Shown here: positions 45,243-53,016 of the stretch, piece after piece | Position numbering within the stretch: position 1 is the first letter of the stretch | Layout: the number at the start of each line of letters is the position of its first letter | Notes under the pieces: model-generated | The model's database searches: none | What the model saw: the letters and a program-made list of their open reading frames with translations, nothing else | Told to the model about the DNA's origin: nothing | DNA from: Anaerosporobacter mobilis DSM 15930 | GTDB taxonomy: Bacteria; Bacillota; Clostridia; Lachnospirales; Lachnospiraceae | Length of the DNA: 64,000 nucleotides | Assembly (NCBI RefSeq): GCF_900142955.1 | Contig: NZ_FRCP01000012.1 | Location: forward strand, 175,446-239,445 | Reading direction: 5' to 3' | Position numbers and translations under genes: made by a program

Positions 45243-45317
45243 TTTGTATCTTTATTATCATTTGGTTGTCTTATCTATATCGTTACGTAATGATTACTTC
45301 AAGCGAAAGGAGAAAAG

Positions 45318-45728
45318 GTGGTGGGATTTTCGGATATCTATGATGAATATGCAAAACAAGTTCTAAGATTTCTAATTGCTTTATCGGGGGATGTGCATAT
45401 AGCGGAAGAATTGACACAAGAAACCTTTTATAAAGCTTTCTTACATATTCATCAATTTCGTGGTGATTGCACCATGTATGCTTGGCTTTGTCAAATTGCA
45501 AAAAATCTGTATTATAACGAGTGCAAACGTGGAAAAAAATATGCGGATTGCGATGTTAGTAAAGAAGAAGTTAGAAGAGAAGAATCCAGTGAGTTTACAG
45601 AGAAACTTGTTAATAGAGATCAAGCCTTGTCTGTACATAAAGTGCTGCATTCCATTCCGGAACCTTATAAAGAAGTGTTTACTCTAAGAGGACTGGGTAG
45701 CATATCAAAGATCAATACAAGAAAATAA
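45318..45728 (+). pseudogene. Truncated ECF-type sigma factor
   Basis: 136 aa from GTG, with 'aaaggag' upstream. Region 2 is intact ('AEELTQETFYKAFLHIHQFRGDCTMYAWLCQIAKNLYYNECKRG'), and region 4 begins normally ('LHSIPEPYKEVFTLRGLG'). After that the sequence departs into 'SISKINTRK' and stops, so the -35-recognising helix-turn-helix is missing. A deletion joining the gene to unrelated downstream DNA explains this. The product could not recognise a -35 element, and no anti-sigma gene follows. The adjacent fragment at 45712-45846 may be the other side of the deletion. Confidence 0.7.
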
Positions 45729-45846
45729 AGAAAATGAAGAACTGCAAGAATATAGAGAAAAATGGTATGCTCAATTTGGAGGTATGACCTAATTGCATGA
45801 CGATTTAATGAGTGCAATTCGTGTATATGAAAGGCTAGAAGAGTAG
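45712..45846 (+). pseudogene. Fragment of an unidentified gene after the broken sigma factor
   Basis: Another frame, overlapping the end of the sigma fragment, reads 'SIQENKENEELQEYREKWYAQFGGMT', a TAA stop, then 'LHDDLMSAIRVYERLEE' and TAG. The amphipathic helical character looks coding, but I do not recognise the family. It has one internal stop and no start. It is probably the 3' remnant of the gene whose 5' part was lost with the end of the sigma factor. Confidence 0.4.
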
Positions 45847-45849
45847 AAT

Positions 45850-45926
45850 AAAACACGGCCCTTGGCTATATGAATTACGAGGATATGTATATCCGACGTA
45901 ACCATACAGTGAATGGGCCGTGTTTG
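45850..45926. terminator. Bidirectional terminator before thiT
   Basis: Stem aaacacggccc (45851-45861) with gggccgtgttt (45914-45924), enclosing a partly paired ~52-nt loop. T-runs lie on both outer sides, in keeping with convergent transcription. Confidence 0.7.
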
Positions 45927-45937
45927 TTATGTTAACT

Positions 45938-46609
45938 TTATTCGTTAGCCATGCGCTTTACTTCTTTTAATCCATTAGTGAAAGCTGGAATAAGTAAGAT
46001 TATGATTGTAACAAGAGCTTCTGGTACGATATAAGAAGCATTGTATGTTAATGTGTATACGACTGGATTTGTCTCTGCTGGAAACCACTGAATGAAGAAG
46101 ATGTAACCAGAGATTGCATGTACAATATATCTTCCTACAACACCCAAAATATATCCTTTTATTAGACCATGTCTAGATTTGCTGAATACACCGGCAAGAC
46201 CTAAACATCCGAATGCAACTGGATAATCAAGTAATAGTTGAACAGGATGATATACACTTGGATCGATTATTAATTGTAAAAATCCGTAAGCAACACCAGT
46301 AAGTAAACCAATTTTTGTTCCATATAGATAACCTATTAAACAGATGAAGAACATACTGAATAGTGTAGCAGAACCACCATATGGTAAGTTAACGAATTTG
46401 ATAAATGAGGTTACTACCGCAAGTGCCATTGCAACAGAAGCAAATACTAATTGTTTCGTTTGAATCTTCTTTGATTCCTTTTTGCTTAAAAAAACAATTG
46501 CTAAAAGAGCAAGTACCAAAGCAACAAAAAGAACATAACTTGGTGCTTTTAGTGCGTAGCCATCATCAGTATTACCAGTTGCAAAAAAATTCATAATTCC
46601 TAAATACAT
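45938..46609 (-). CDS. thiT: Energy-coupled thiamine transporter S-component
   Basis: 223 aa from ATG 46609, preceded by 'gggagg' at 9 bases. Six hydrophobic helices are in the ECF S-component pattern. 'PYGGSATLFSMFFICLIGYLYGTKIGLLTGVAYGFLQL' and 'LLDYPVAFGCLGLAGVF' are hallmarks of ThiT/YuaJ, which binds thiamine and works with the shared ECF energising module encoded elsewhere. An extra N-terminal helix (about residues 22-42) precedes the core. A TPP riboswitch in the leader confirms the thiamine assignment and shows how it is controlled. Confidence 0.94.
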   Translation of the reverse strand: MYLGIMNFFATGNTDDGYALKAPSYVLFVALVLALLAIVFLSKKESKKIQTKQLVFASVAMALAVVTSFIKFVNLPYGGSATLFSMFFICLIGYLYGTKIGLLTGVAYGFLQLIIDPSVYHPVQLLLDYPVAFGCLGLAGVFSKSRHGLIKGYILGVVGRYIVHAISGYIFFIQWFPAETNPVVYTLTYNASYIVPEALVTIIILLIPAFTNGLKEVKRMANE

Positions 46610-46613
46610 AAAA

Positions 46614-46645
46614 AAATTCCTCCCTTTTCTTGCGTAGGAGGAGCT
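46614..46645 (-). terminator. Expression-platform hairpin of the thiT riboswitch
   Basis: On the minus strand 'ctcctcc' pairs with 'gggagg', and T7 follows. The second arm is the thiT Shine-Dalgarno sequence, so this hairpin can both terminate transcription and block ribosome binding. Confidence 0.7.
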
Positions 46646-46794
46646 TGTCTTTTGTTGTATATAATTCAAGTTAATGACTTTTGTTACTATCATAACTTAC
46701 CAGAATATAGATAGGTAACTGCTATGTTTTATGGTAGTATACAAAACAACTTGATCGAGATTGCTTAATGCAAACAATCTGAATTATGTACAAA

Positions 46795-46885
46795 CATGTG
46801 CTTCCTTACGCTGGTTTTAACCAGTTCAAGTTATGAGGGTTGTATAAATACATCTCAGCCACAAGAGCTCCCCTAGCATTATGCT
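46795..46885 (-). ncRNA. TPP (thi-box) riboswitch
   Basis: Reading the minus strand: 'ggggagctc', then 'ggctgagatgt', 'tacaaccctcataacttgaa' and 'ctggttaaaaccagcgtaag' appear in the canonical thi-box order. P3 is closed by TGTA/TACA and the P4/P5 arm by CTGGTT/AACCAG. It lies 185 nt upstream of thiT and should repress it when thiamine pyrophosphate binds. Confidence 0.93.
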
Positions 46886-46900
46886 ATGTTTTACGACTAT

Positions 46901-46929
46901 ACTATAGCAAGTTAATTAGGATATGTCAA
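46901..46929 (-). promoter_or_regulatory. thiT promoter
   Basis: Minus strand: -35 TTGACA (46929-46924), 17-bp spacer, -10 TATAGT (46906-46901). The start near 46894 lies just upstream of the riboswitch. Confidence 0.75.
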
Positions 46930-47124
46930 TGTGTAATGGCAATATTAAAAGAGTCTACATTGCAATGGATAGGATTAATGTGGTACAATCTATTGAAATG
47001 TTAGAAATAACATAAAGGATACGAAAAGTATGATTTTAGTTACCAATTGCGAATATCTTATCTATGTTGTTAATGTAAAGAGGAGCAATTGCCTATATAA
47101 TTTAAGAAGAGTGAGGAAATTTCA

Positions 47125-47781
47125 ATGAAGGATAAGAAATATATCTTGTTTGATTTAGACGGAACGTTAACAGATCCCAAAGAAGGAATAACTAAGTGTT
47201 TTCAATATGCACTCGCACATTGTGGGATTGATGAACCAGATTTGGATAAATTAGAGGTTGTTATAGGGCCGCCACTAAGAGACTCTTTCGTTGAATTCTA
47301 TGGTTTTACGAAAGAAAAAGCACATGAAGCGGAAGCTAAGTACAGAGAGAGATTCCAGACGATTGGTATGTATGAGAATTTTATCTATGAAGGGATTGCC
47401 TCAATGTTGCAGAATTTAAGAGCTGAAGGTAAGATGTTAGCAATAGCAAGTTCGAAACCAACTATTTTTGTAGAGAAGATTCTAGAGCATTTTGAAATCA
47501 AAGAGTATTTCCATCACATTATAGGTAGTAACCTAGATGGGACACGTTCTGATAAAGCGGAAGTTGTTGATGTTTCTATTTCGGGCTTTGGACAAGTTGA
47601 TAAAACTGATATTATTATGGTAGGAGATCGCAAGTTCGATGTAATTGGGGCGCATGAGCGTGGAATTGAAGTAATAGGAGTTACTTACGGATATGGTGGC
47701 GAAGAAGAATTAGTAGGTGCAGGGGCAGATTACGTTGTAAAGACAGTGCTAGAATTAGAAAAATTATTACTTAATAAATAG
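47125..47781 (+). CDS. HAD-family phosphatase, phosphoglycolate-phosphatase-like
   Basis: 218 aa. All four HAD motifs are seen: 'LFDLDGTLTD' with both Asp at residues 10 and 12, 'IASSKP', a Lys after it, and 'IIMVGDRKFDVIGA'. The cap region is the small helical type of subfamily IA ('GPPLRDSFVEFYGF'). Relatives include Gph, PpaX and 5'-nucleotidases active on various sugar or nucleotide monophosphates, so the substrate is uncertain. It is monocistronic, with 'gtgagg' upstream and a hairpin after. Confidence 0.88.
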   Translation: MKDKKYILFDLDGTLTDPKEGITKCFQYALAHCGIDEPDLDKLEVVIGPPLRDSFVEFYGFTKEKAHEAEAKYRERFQTIGMYENFIYEGIASMLQNLRAEGKMLAIASSKPTIFVEKILEHFEIKEYFHHIIGSNLDGTRSDKAEVVDVSISGFGQVDKTDIIMVGDRKFDVIGAHERGIEVIGVTYGYGGEEELVGAGADYVVKTVLELEKLLLNK

Positions 47782-47793
47782 AATAGTTAAGAA

Positions 47794-47826
47794 TAAAGCA
47801 GGCATTGCAGGGGAATGTCTGCTTTT
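47794..47826 (+). terminator. Terminator after HAD phosphatase
   Basis: Stem aaagcaggcatt/aatgtctgcttt with a G-U pair and short loop, followed by TTATC. Confidence 0.65.
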
Positions 47827-47858
47827 ATCATATAATGTTATATCTTGTTAGATTGAAG

Positions 47859-47887
47859 TTGTTAAAGGTGCCATTATATGGTATACT
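47859..47887 (+). promoter_or_regulatory. Promoter of the EAL-domain gene
   Basis: -35 TTGTTA (47859-47864), 17-bp spacer, -10 TATACT (47882-47887). Confidence 0.55.
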
Positions 47888-48001
47888 GTTGCTTATTGTA
47901 AGAAAGAATAGCCAGAATAAATAGCCAGAGTAAAGATGTTCGGAAACGGTTTTGCGATAGCTATACTGTAATGCAATTCATAGATTGTGAGGTACATAAA
48001 C

Positions 48002-49759
48002 ATGATAAAGGCAAAAATTCAAAGCATTAGGAAGACGCCACCTACCTATGTTAATTTGATTTTGTCAGTAACCAGAGGAGGCGTAGTTCTACAAGCCGAT
48101 AATGAATTATATGATTTGATAGGATTTAACAAAGAACAATTTGAAACAGATTTTCAAAGCAATTTAATACATTTTGTAAAAGAAGATCAAAAGGAAGCTT
48201 TTTGCAAAGCCTTACAAACGTATAGACGTGCATTATTTGAATGTAATAGTTTGATGAATAATGCAAAAACAGACTGGTTACTTCTTATAGGGTATCCGTG
48301 TGAGGGATTAAAGGAAGAGGATTCGATATACGCCACGTTGCTTAACCTTAATTCTGAGAGATTAATAAATCACTATTTATCGCAAAGAGAGACAGTTGGT
48401 GCTAGAGAAGCAATTGATGAAGAGCTTTTTGAAGAGATTATGATTCAAGAGATTGAAAACAATCTACCTTCGAAAGAGAAGAGTTATAAATGTGATAGGA
48501 TAACAGGTTTACCTAATGAACTTCTTTTCTTTGAAGTAGCTAAGAAAATTATGAAAAGAGAACCTGAAAAAAAATATGCGATAGTATACACAGACATCAA
48601 TTATTTTGGATTTGTGAATAAGATGTATGGTTATCTAGAAGGCAATCGATTGCTTGCTTACTTTGCAGCGATGATGAAGAGAGAACGTAATGTTGTTAAG
48701 GAAGCTACAAGGTTATCAGCAGATAATTTTGTTTTTCTTATTACTTATGATACAGAAGATGCAGTAACAGAGCAGATTTGTACACTTAATGAAGAGTTTT
48801 CAAACCAGTGCTATCAAGAACGTATAGGGGTTAAACTGATACTAAGTAGTGGTGTTGCACTCCTTGAAGAAGATACTCCAATAAGAAGTGCAATTGATAA
48901 TGCAAATATTGCTAGAAAAAGTGTTAAGGGTAATCCATTAATAACTAGCTGTGGATTATTTACGAATGAGATGCAGCAAAAAATCCAATGGGAGACGTAT
49001 GTAAATCAACATATGGAAGCTGCGTTGAATAACAAGGAATTCAGTGTGTACTATCAACCAAAGATTTCTCTTGAAACGGAGTGTATCGTAGGAGCAGAAG
49101 CGCTAGTGCGATGGATTGTAGCAGATGGAGAGGTTATATCACCAATACGGTTTATACCCATTTTTGAAATGAATGGATTTATTGAGCGTGTAGACTTTTT
49201 TGTATATGAAGAGGTGTGCCGATTTTTGAAAGAACGTTTAGATAGGAAGCAGAAGGTAGTACCGATATCTGTTAATGTGTCGGGCTCGCATCTTACAAAT
49301 CCATACTTTGTTCAGAATGTGATATCGTTGGTGAAGAGATATGAAATACCTACTCATTTAATTGAGCTTGAACTAACAGAATCCGTATGTATTGAGAATT
49401 CCAAGGTAGCGATTGATATGGTGAAACAGTTCAGAGAAAATGGCTTCTTGGTATCAATAGACGATTTCGGTTCTGGTTTTTCATCATTGAACTTATTGAA
49501 AGATATGGAAACAGATATCATTAAGCTTGATCGTCAGTTTTTCCGTGAAGGTGAGATGCATAAAGAAGAACAAATTATAATTACTAGCATCGTCAATATG
49601 GCAAAGAAATTGAATATGAAGGTTATTTCGGAAGGTGTAGAAACACGTGCACAGTCTGAGTTCTTGAAAGGTATCATGTGTGATATGGCACAAGGTTATT
49701 TTTTTGCTAAACCAATGCCATTAGATAGTTTTGAAGCAGAGCTATTACAAAATACCTAA
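48002..49759 (+). CDS. EAL-domain cyclic-di-GMP phosphodiesterase with degenerate GGDEF
   Basis: 585 aa from ATG 48002 ('gagg' nine bases upstream). Residues ~15-110 are PAS-like ('GGVVLQADNELYDLIGFNKE'). Residues ~165-310 form a GGDEF fold whose active-site loop reads 'RLSADNF', so it cannot act as a cyclase. The EAL domain is intact: 'GAEALVRW', 'NVSGSHL', 'ELTESV', 'IDDFGSGFSSLNLLKDMETDIIKLDR', 'SEGVE'. It should hydrolyse c-di-GMP, possibly tuned by the degenerate domain. No membrane segment is present, so it is cytosolic. It stands alone. Confidence 0.9.
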   Translation: MIKAKIQSIRKTPPTYVNLILSVTRGGVVLQADNELYDLIGFNKEQFETDFQSNLIHFVKEDQKEAFCKALQTYRRALFECNSLMNNAKTDWLLLIGYPCEGLKEEDSIYATLLNLNSERLINHYLSQRETVGAREAIDEELFEEIMIQEIENNLPSKEKSYKCDRITGLPNELLFFEVAKKIMKREPEKKYAIVYTDINYFGFVNKMYGYLEGNRLLAYFAAMMKRERNVVKEATRLSADNFVFLITYDTEDAVTEQICTLNEEFSNQCYQERIGVKLILSSGVALLEEDTPIRSAIDNANIARKSVKGNPLITSCGLFTNEMQQKIQWETYVNQHMEAALNNKEFSVYYQPKISLETECIVGAEALVRWIVADGEVISPIRFIPIFEMNGFIERVDFFVYEEVCRFLKERLDRKQKVVPISVNVSGSHLTNPYFVQNVISLVKRYEIPTHLIELELTESVCIENSKVAIDMVKQFRENGFLVSIDDFGSGFSSLNLLKDMETDIIKLDRQFFREGEMHKEEQIIITSIVNMAKKLNMKVISEGVETRAQSEFLKGIMCDMAQGYFFAKPMPLDSFEAELLQNT

Positions 49760-49777
49760 TAATAAAATACGATGTAA

Positions 49778-49822
49778 AAAAAACCAAATGCAAAGAGAAT
49801 AAATGCATTTGGTTTTTTTATA
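49778..49822. terminator. Bidirectional terminator
   Basis: Perfect stem aaaaaaccaaatgca/tgcatttggtttttt, loop of 11, between convergent genes. Confidence 0.9.
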
Positions 49823-49830
49823 TAAGGAAC

Positions 49831-50766
49831 CTATTCATGTAACCGTTTGATCAATTGATATACCACACAGTTTTGGATGACTAGTGGCTTGGTATGTGCA
49901 AAGAAGATAATACCATCACTTGGAGCAAGAATCTGAGATATGACTTCCCCCTCCAATGGATCAATTACTTCTGCTAGGGTATCGCCAAATTGCACTTCAT
50001 CGCCGGGATTTTTGAGTCTACGATAGATACCAGATACATCTGCTCGAATTGGTAAAAGTGTTTCTTCTTCTATTACACTTGCGATGAAACCATTATGACA
50101 GTTATATTTAATAATCCCCATACGAGTGAGAAAACGAAGTATAGAGGATACGGCCTGCCTTGCTGATGGTTCGTCAATTTGATCGGTTGCACTCGTATAG
50201 ACAGAAAAAGCATTTGTTTCATTCATCTGCCAGTTATAATTAAGGGTAGTTGTATCAAATGGTTCAGGTTTTCTAGTTAAGACATAAGGGAGTCCGAATA
50301 GGTTAGCTAAACTAGTGTTTTGATGACCCGTTTCCATCATGCGTACATGTGGAATGAAATCTCCCGGAGTATGGAAGCTGGCGAATTGTATACCATAATT
50401 ATATCCTTTTGTCTTCTCGAATACAGCGTTAGCAATTCGTTCAGTGGTTTCACCCAAAGGGTTGCCAGGAAACATACGATTAATATCGGTTTTATCAAGG
50501 GCCCAGAAACGTTTTTCAACATTGACAGAGAAGTTGTTAACACATGGAATAACTAAGATTTCATGATTATTTAGGATGTGCCCATTTTTCTCAATCTGGG
50601 CTAAGGTTTTTATTAATTGAGAACAAACATAGAGCTGTTGTACTTCATTACCTCTTGTTGGACCAACGACACATGCAGACTTGTCACCATTACCGAAGGT
50701 GTATCCATATATATTCATATTGGCACGAAATGGAGCATCTAAGGTATAGATTGTTTCTTTTAACAT
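49831..50766 (-). CDS. Aspartoacylase-like (M14) protein lacking zinc ligands
   Basis: 311 aa, clearly a paralogue of the gene just upstream. It keeps the overall fold motifs ('DINRMFPGNPLGE', equivalent to 'DMNRNFPGNEEGD' next door) and the C-terminal barrel-like domain ('ADVSGIYRRLKNPGDEVQFGDTLAEVIDPLEGEVISQILAPSDG'). Where the partner has 'GIHGDELEG', this has 'GPTRGNEVQ', so the first His is Arg; where the partner has 'DLHAS', this has 'QFASF', so the second His is Ala. It is probably catalytically dead. Its start overlaps the partner's stop by 7 bp, with the Shine-Dalgarno sequence inside it. Confidence 0.75.
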   Translation of the reverse strand: MLKETIYTLDAPFRANMNIYGYTFGNGDKSACVVGPTRGNEVQQLYVCSQLIKTLAQIEKNGHILNNHEILVIPCVNNFSVNVEKRFWALDKTDINRMFPGNPLGETTERIANAVFEKTKGYNYGIQFASFHTPGDFIPHVRMMETGHQNTSLANLFGLPYVLTRKPEPFDTTTLNYNWQMNETNAFSVYTSATDQIDEPSARQAVSSILRFLTRMGIIKYNCHNGFIASVIEEETLLPIRADVSGIYRRLKNPGDEVQFGDTLAEVIDPLEGEVISQILAPSDGIIFFAHTKPLVIQNCVVYQLIKRLHE

Positions 50767-51701
50767 AAGCCAGTACCTCCTAGTATTCGAGCAATTAAAG
50801 ACCCTGTGTAAACAACAGGATATTCCCTAAGAGTAAATACGGTGCCACTACAAGGTGCGATAATTTGTTCTTTCACTGTTCCTGTTAGAGGATCTATAAT
50901 ATCACCAACACAATCCCCTTTGCAGATCCCCTTCCAGTGAGAGATAGCAGGAACGAATATTCCAGAGGCTTCCGCGTGAATCATCTCAACTTGCCCATCC
51001 GTAGAAACAATGGGCTTTCGTATTGGAGGTACTTCACCAGTCCAGATTCCAAGTTCCTTCATAACATTAAACAAGCCATCTACTAATTGCATCCCATATT
51101 CTTTTGTTAAACGCATTCCAACGCCCATCTCTACAGCTAGGGAGGGAACACCTAATGAATTCAGACTATGTACTAAAGAAGATTTAAGAATGGTAACGGA
51201 GTCATTAACCCATACAAAATCCACATTCAATAGTTTAGAATATGGTAATAAGGTATTTAGATTATCTTGACTAATACGTACTTGAGGAATTTCTCGAATA
51301 AATATGTTACTTGCATGTAAATCGATACATAAATCACAGCCAAGAATATCATCAATAATGGTAGCAGCTACACATTCTGCCATGTCACCTTCTTCATTGC
51401 CAGGAAAGTTACGGTTCATATCAAGATCAAAGGTTGGAATACGTCTAGTTATGGATTCCATTCCAAGAGGATTAACATAAGGATAAACATCTACAATACC
51501 ATTTAAACACTGAATATTAGCATTTATTTTACGGATCAGTTCGTAACAAACAAACTGACCTTCTAATTCATCTCCATGGATTCCTGTGACGATACAGATA
51601 CGTTTCTCCTTACCAGTAAGAGTTAGCGGAAGTAAGCGATTTTTCTTGATGTCCATTGATTCTGCAACAGGCAGACCGACTGATATAACGTCTTTTATCA
51701 T
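50760..51701 (-). CDS. Succinylglutamate desuccinylase/aspartoacylase family protein
   Basis: 313 aa, M14-like zinc hydrolase of the AstE/AspA group. Zinc ligands are intact: 'VTGIHGDELEGQ' (HxxE) and 'LCIDLHASN'. 'DMNRNFPGN' is the substrate Arg/Asn motif. The C-terminal ~75 residues form a lipoyl-like barrel ('EASGIFVPAISHWKGICKGDCVGDIIDPLTGTVKEQIIAPCSG'). Family members cleave N-acyl amino acids such as N-acetylaspartate or N-succinylglutamate; the substrate here is unknown. It is divergent from a LysR gene (271-bp gap), the probable regulator, and co-transcribed with its degenerate paralogue. Confidence 0.88.
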   Translation of the reverse strand: MIKDVISVGLPVAESMDIKKNRLLPLTLTGKEKRICIVTGIHGDELEGQFVCYELIRKINANIQCLNGIVDVYPYVNPLGMESITRRIPTFDLDMNRNFPGNEEGDMAECVAATIIDDILGCDLCIDLHASNIFIREIPQVRISQDNLNTLLPYSKLLNVDFVWVNDSVTILKSSLVHSLNSLGVPSLAVEMGVGMRLTKEYGMQLVDGLFNVMKELGIWTGEVPPIRKPIVSTDGQVEMIHAEASGIFVPAISHWKGICKGDCVGDIIDPLTGTVKEQIIAPCSGTVFTLREYPVVYTGSLIARILGGTGLC

Positions 51702-51798
51702 GTGATACTTCCTTTCTTTTATTTTTCCATATTATGATACAATACTATCCCATAGGTGTCAAATTTTCGGATAAAATAAATCTATTACTCAAATTACA

Positions 51799-51827
51799 TT
51801 GTCTTTCTTCAGATTAGAGGATATAAT
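51799..51827 (+). promoter_or_regulatory. Promoter of the LysR gene at 51973
   Basis: -35 TTGTCT (51799-51804), 17-bp spacer, -10 TATAAT (51822-51827); start near 51834, giving a ~140-nt leader. Confidence 0.7.
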
Positions 51828-51833
51828 GTAACT

Positions 51834-51945
51834 TATGAGAAGTAGCAAAGTTACTTCTAGTAGCCGAACAAAGTGGAGCTACATACTCCGAGGGAGTCAT
51901 AAGTTAACGAGGGAAATTACAAAGTAATCCTTGAGTTTTGGCTTA
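51834..51945 (+). repeat. Structured leader, related to 30.8-kb element
   Basis: Successive hairpins are possible: AGAAGTA/TACTTCT, GTAGC/GCTAC, ACTCC-GAG-GGAGT, and AGGGAAATTAC-aaa-GTAATCCTT. The part 51876-51937 matches 30843-30900 closely (cataagttaacgagggaaat in both, bar one base), with stem changes that keep pairing. Confidence 0.65.
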
Positions 51946-51972
51946 GAGAATATTCAGAAAGGTAAATGTGGA

Positions 51973-52869
51973 ATGGATATTAATTACGAATTATATAAAG
52001 TGTTTTATTATGTGGGGAAAACATTGAGCTTTTCGGAAGCATCAAAAGAACTATTTATCTCGCAATCAGCAGTTAGCCAGTCCATTAAAGTACTTGAGAA
52101 GAGACTGAATCAAACGTTGTTTATACGTAGTACAAAACGAGTAAAACTCACAAAAGAGGGTGAGATGTTATTCAAACATATAGAACCAGCGATTAATCTT
52201 ATTAATCGTGGAGAGAGCCAGATTATGGAGGCAGGAACACTGAATGGCGGACAGCTTCGTATCGGTGCTAGTGATACAATATGCCGTTATTACCTTGTTC
52301 CGTTTTTGAAAGACTTTCATCAAAAGTTCCCTAAAGTGCATATAAAAGTTACCAATGGTACCTCCTTGCAATGCGTAGAACTACTGGAATCCAATCAGGT
52401 GGATTTAATAATAGTGAATTCACCCAATAGTCGTTTGAATAGTATTAATAACGTTATTGAAGTAGGAACATTCCGTGATGTTTTCATTGCGAATAAGAAT
52501 TATTTTCCAACTGTAGAACGTGAGATGACATTAATAGATTTGAGAAATTATCCAATTCTTATGTTAAATAAACAATCTACAACAAGTGAATTCCTTCATA
52601 GCTTGTTCTTACAGCAGTCAATCGATTTAGCCCCTGCGATTGAACTTAATAGTAATGATTTGCTTATCGATATGGCTCATATTGGATTAGGAGTAGCTTT
52701 TGTTCCAGATTATTGTGTGAAAGACCTTGTGAATGCAAAAGATGAGGATATGATTATTCTTAATATGAAGGAAGAACTCCCACAAAGAAAGCTTGTGGCA
52801 GCTTACAGTAATCAAATACCGTTAACAGCAGCTTCTCAGTATTTTTTAGATAATTTGGCTTCACAATAG
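51973..52869 (+). CDS. LysR-family transcriptional regulator
   Basis: 298 aa from ATG 51973; the frame opens at 51931 but family members start with 'MDINYELYKVFYYV'. The winged helix-turn-helix 'FSEASKELFISQSAVSQSIKVLEKRLNQTLFIR' covers residues ~15-50, followed by a two-lobed effector domain. It is transcribed away from the two aspartoacylase-like genes, the standard arrangement for a LysR protein and its target, so it probably responds to their substrate. Its leader carries the repeated hairpin block described above. Confidence 0.9.
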   Translation: MDINYELYKVFYYVGKTLSFSEASKELFISQSAVSQSIKVLEKRLNQTLFIRSTKRVKLTKEGEMLFKHIEPAINLINRGESQIMEAGTLNGGQLRIGASDTICRYYLVPFLKDFHQKFPKVHIKVTNGTSLQCVELLESNQVDLIIVNSPNSRLNSINNVIEVGTFRDVFIANKNYFPTVEREMTLIDLRNYPILMLNKQSTTSEFLHSLFLQQSIDLAPAIELNSNDLLIDMAHIGLGVAFVPDYCVKDLVNAKDEDMIILNMKEELPQRKLVAAYSNQIPLTAASQYFLDNLASQ

Positions 52870-52946
52870 AAGTAAATTGTGATTGAATATGAATAAAAAA
52901 TCAATGCCCAATAAAAGTGAAGATTTTGTGAATTATAGCAATCAAC

Positions 52947-52975
52947 TTGACGAATGGGACAAAGTTATATAGAAT
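52947..52975 (+). promoter_or_regulatory. Promoter of the PrsA-like gene
   Basis: -35 TTGACG (52947-52952), 17-bp spacer, -10 TAGAAT (52970-52975), about 40 bp before the GTG start. Confidence 0.7.
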
Positions 52976-53016
52976 GAATCGTGTGCTATAATTTAAGATA
53001 ATATGGAGGAAATAAA

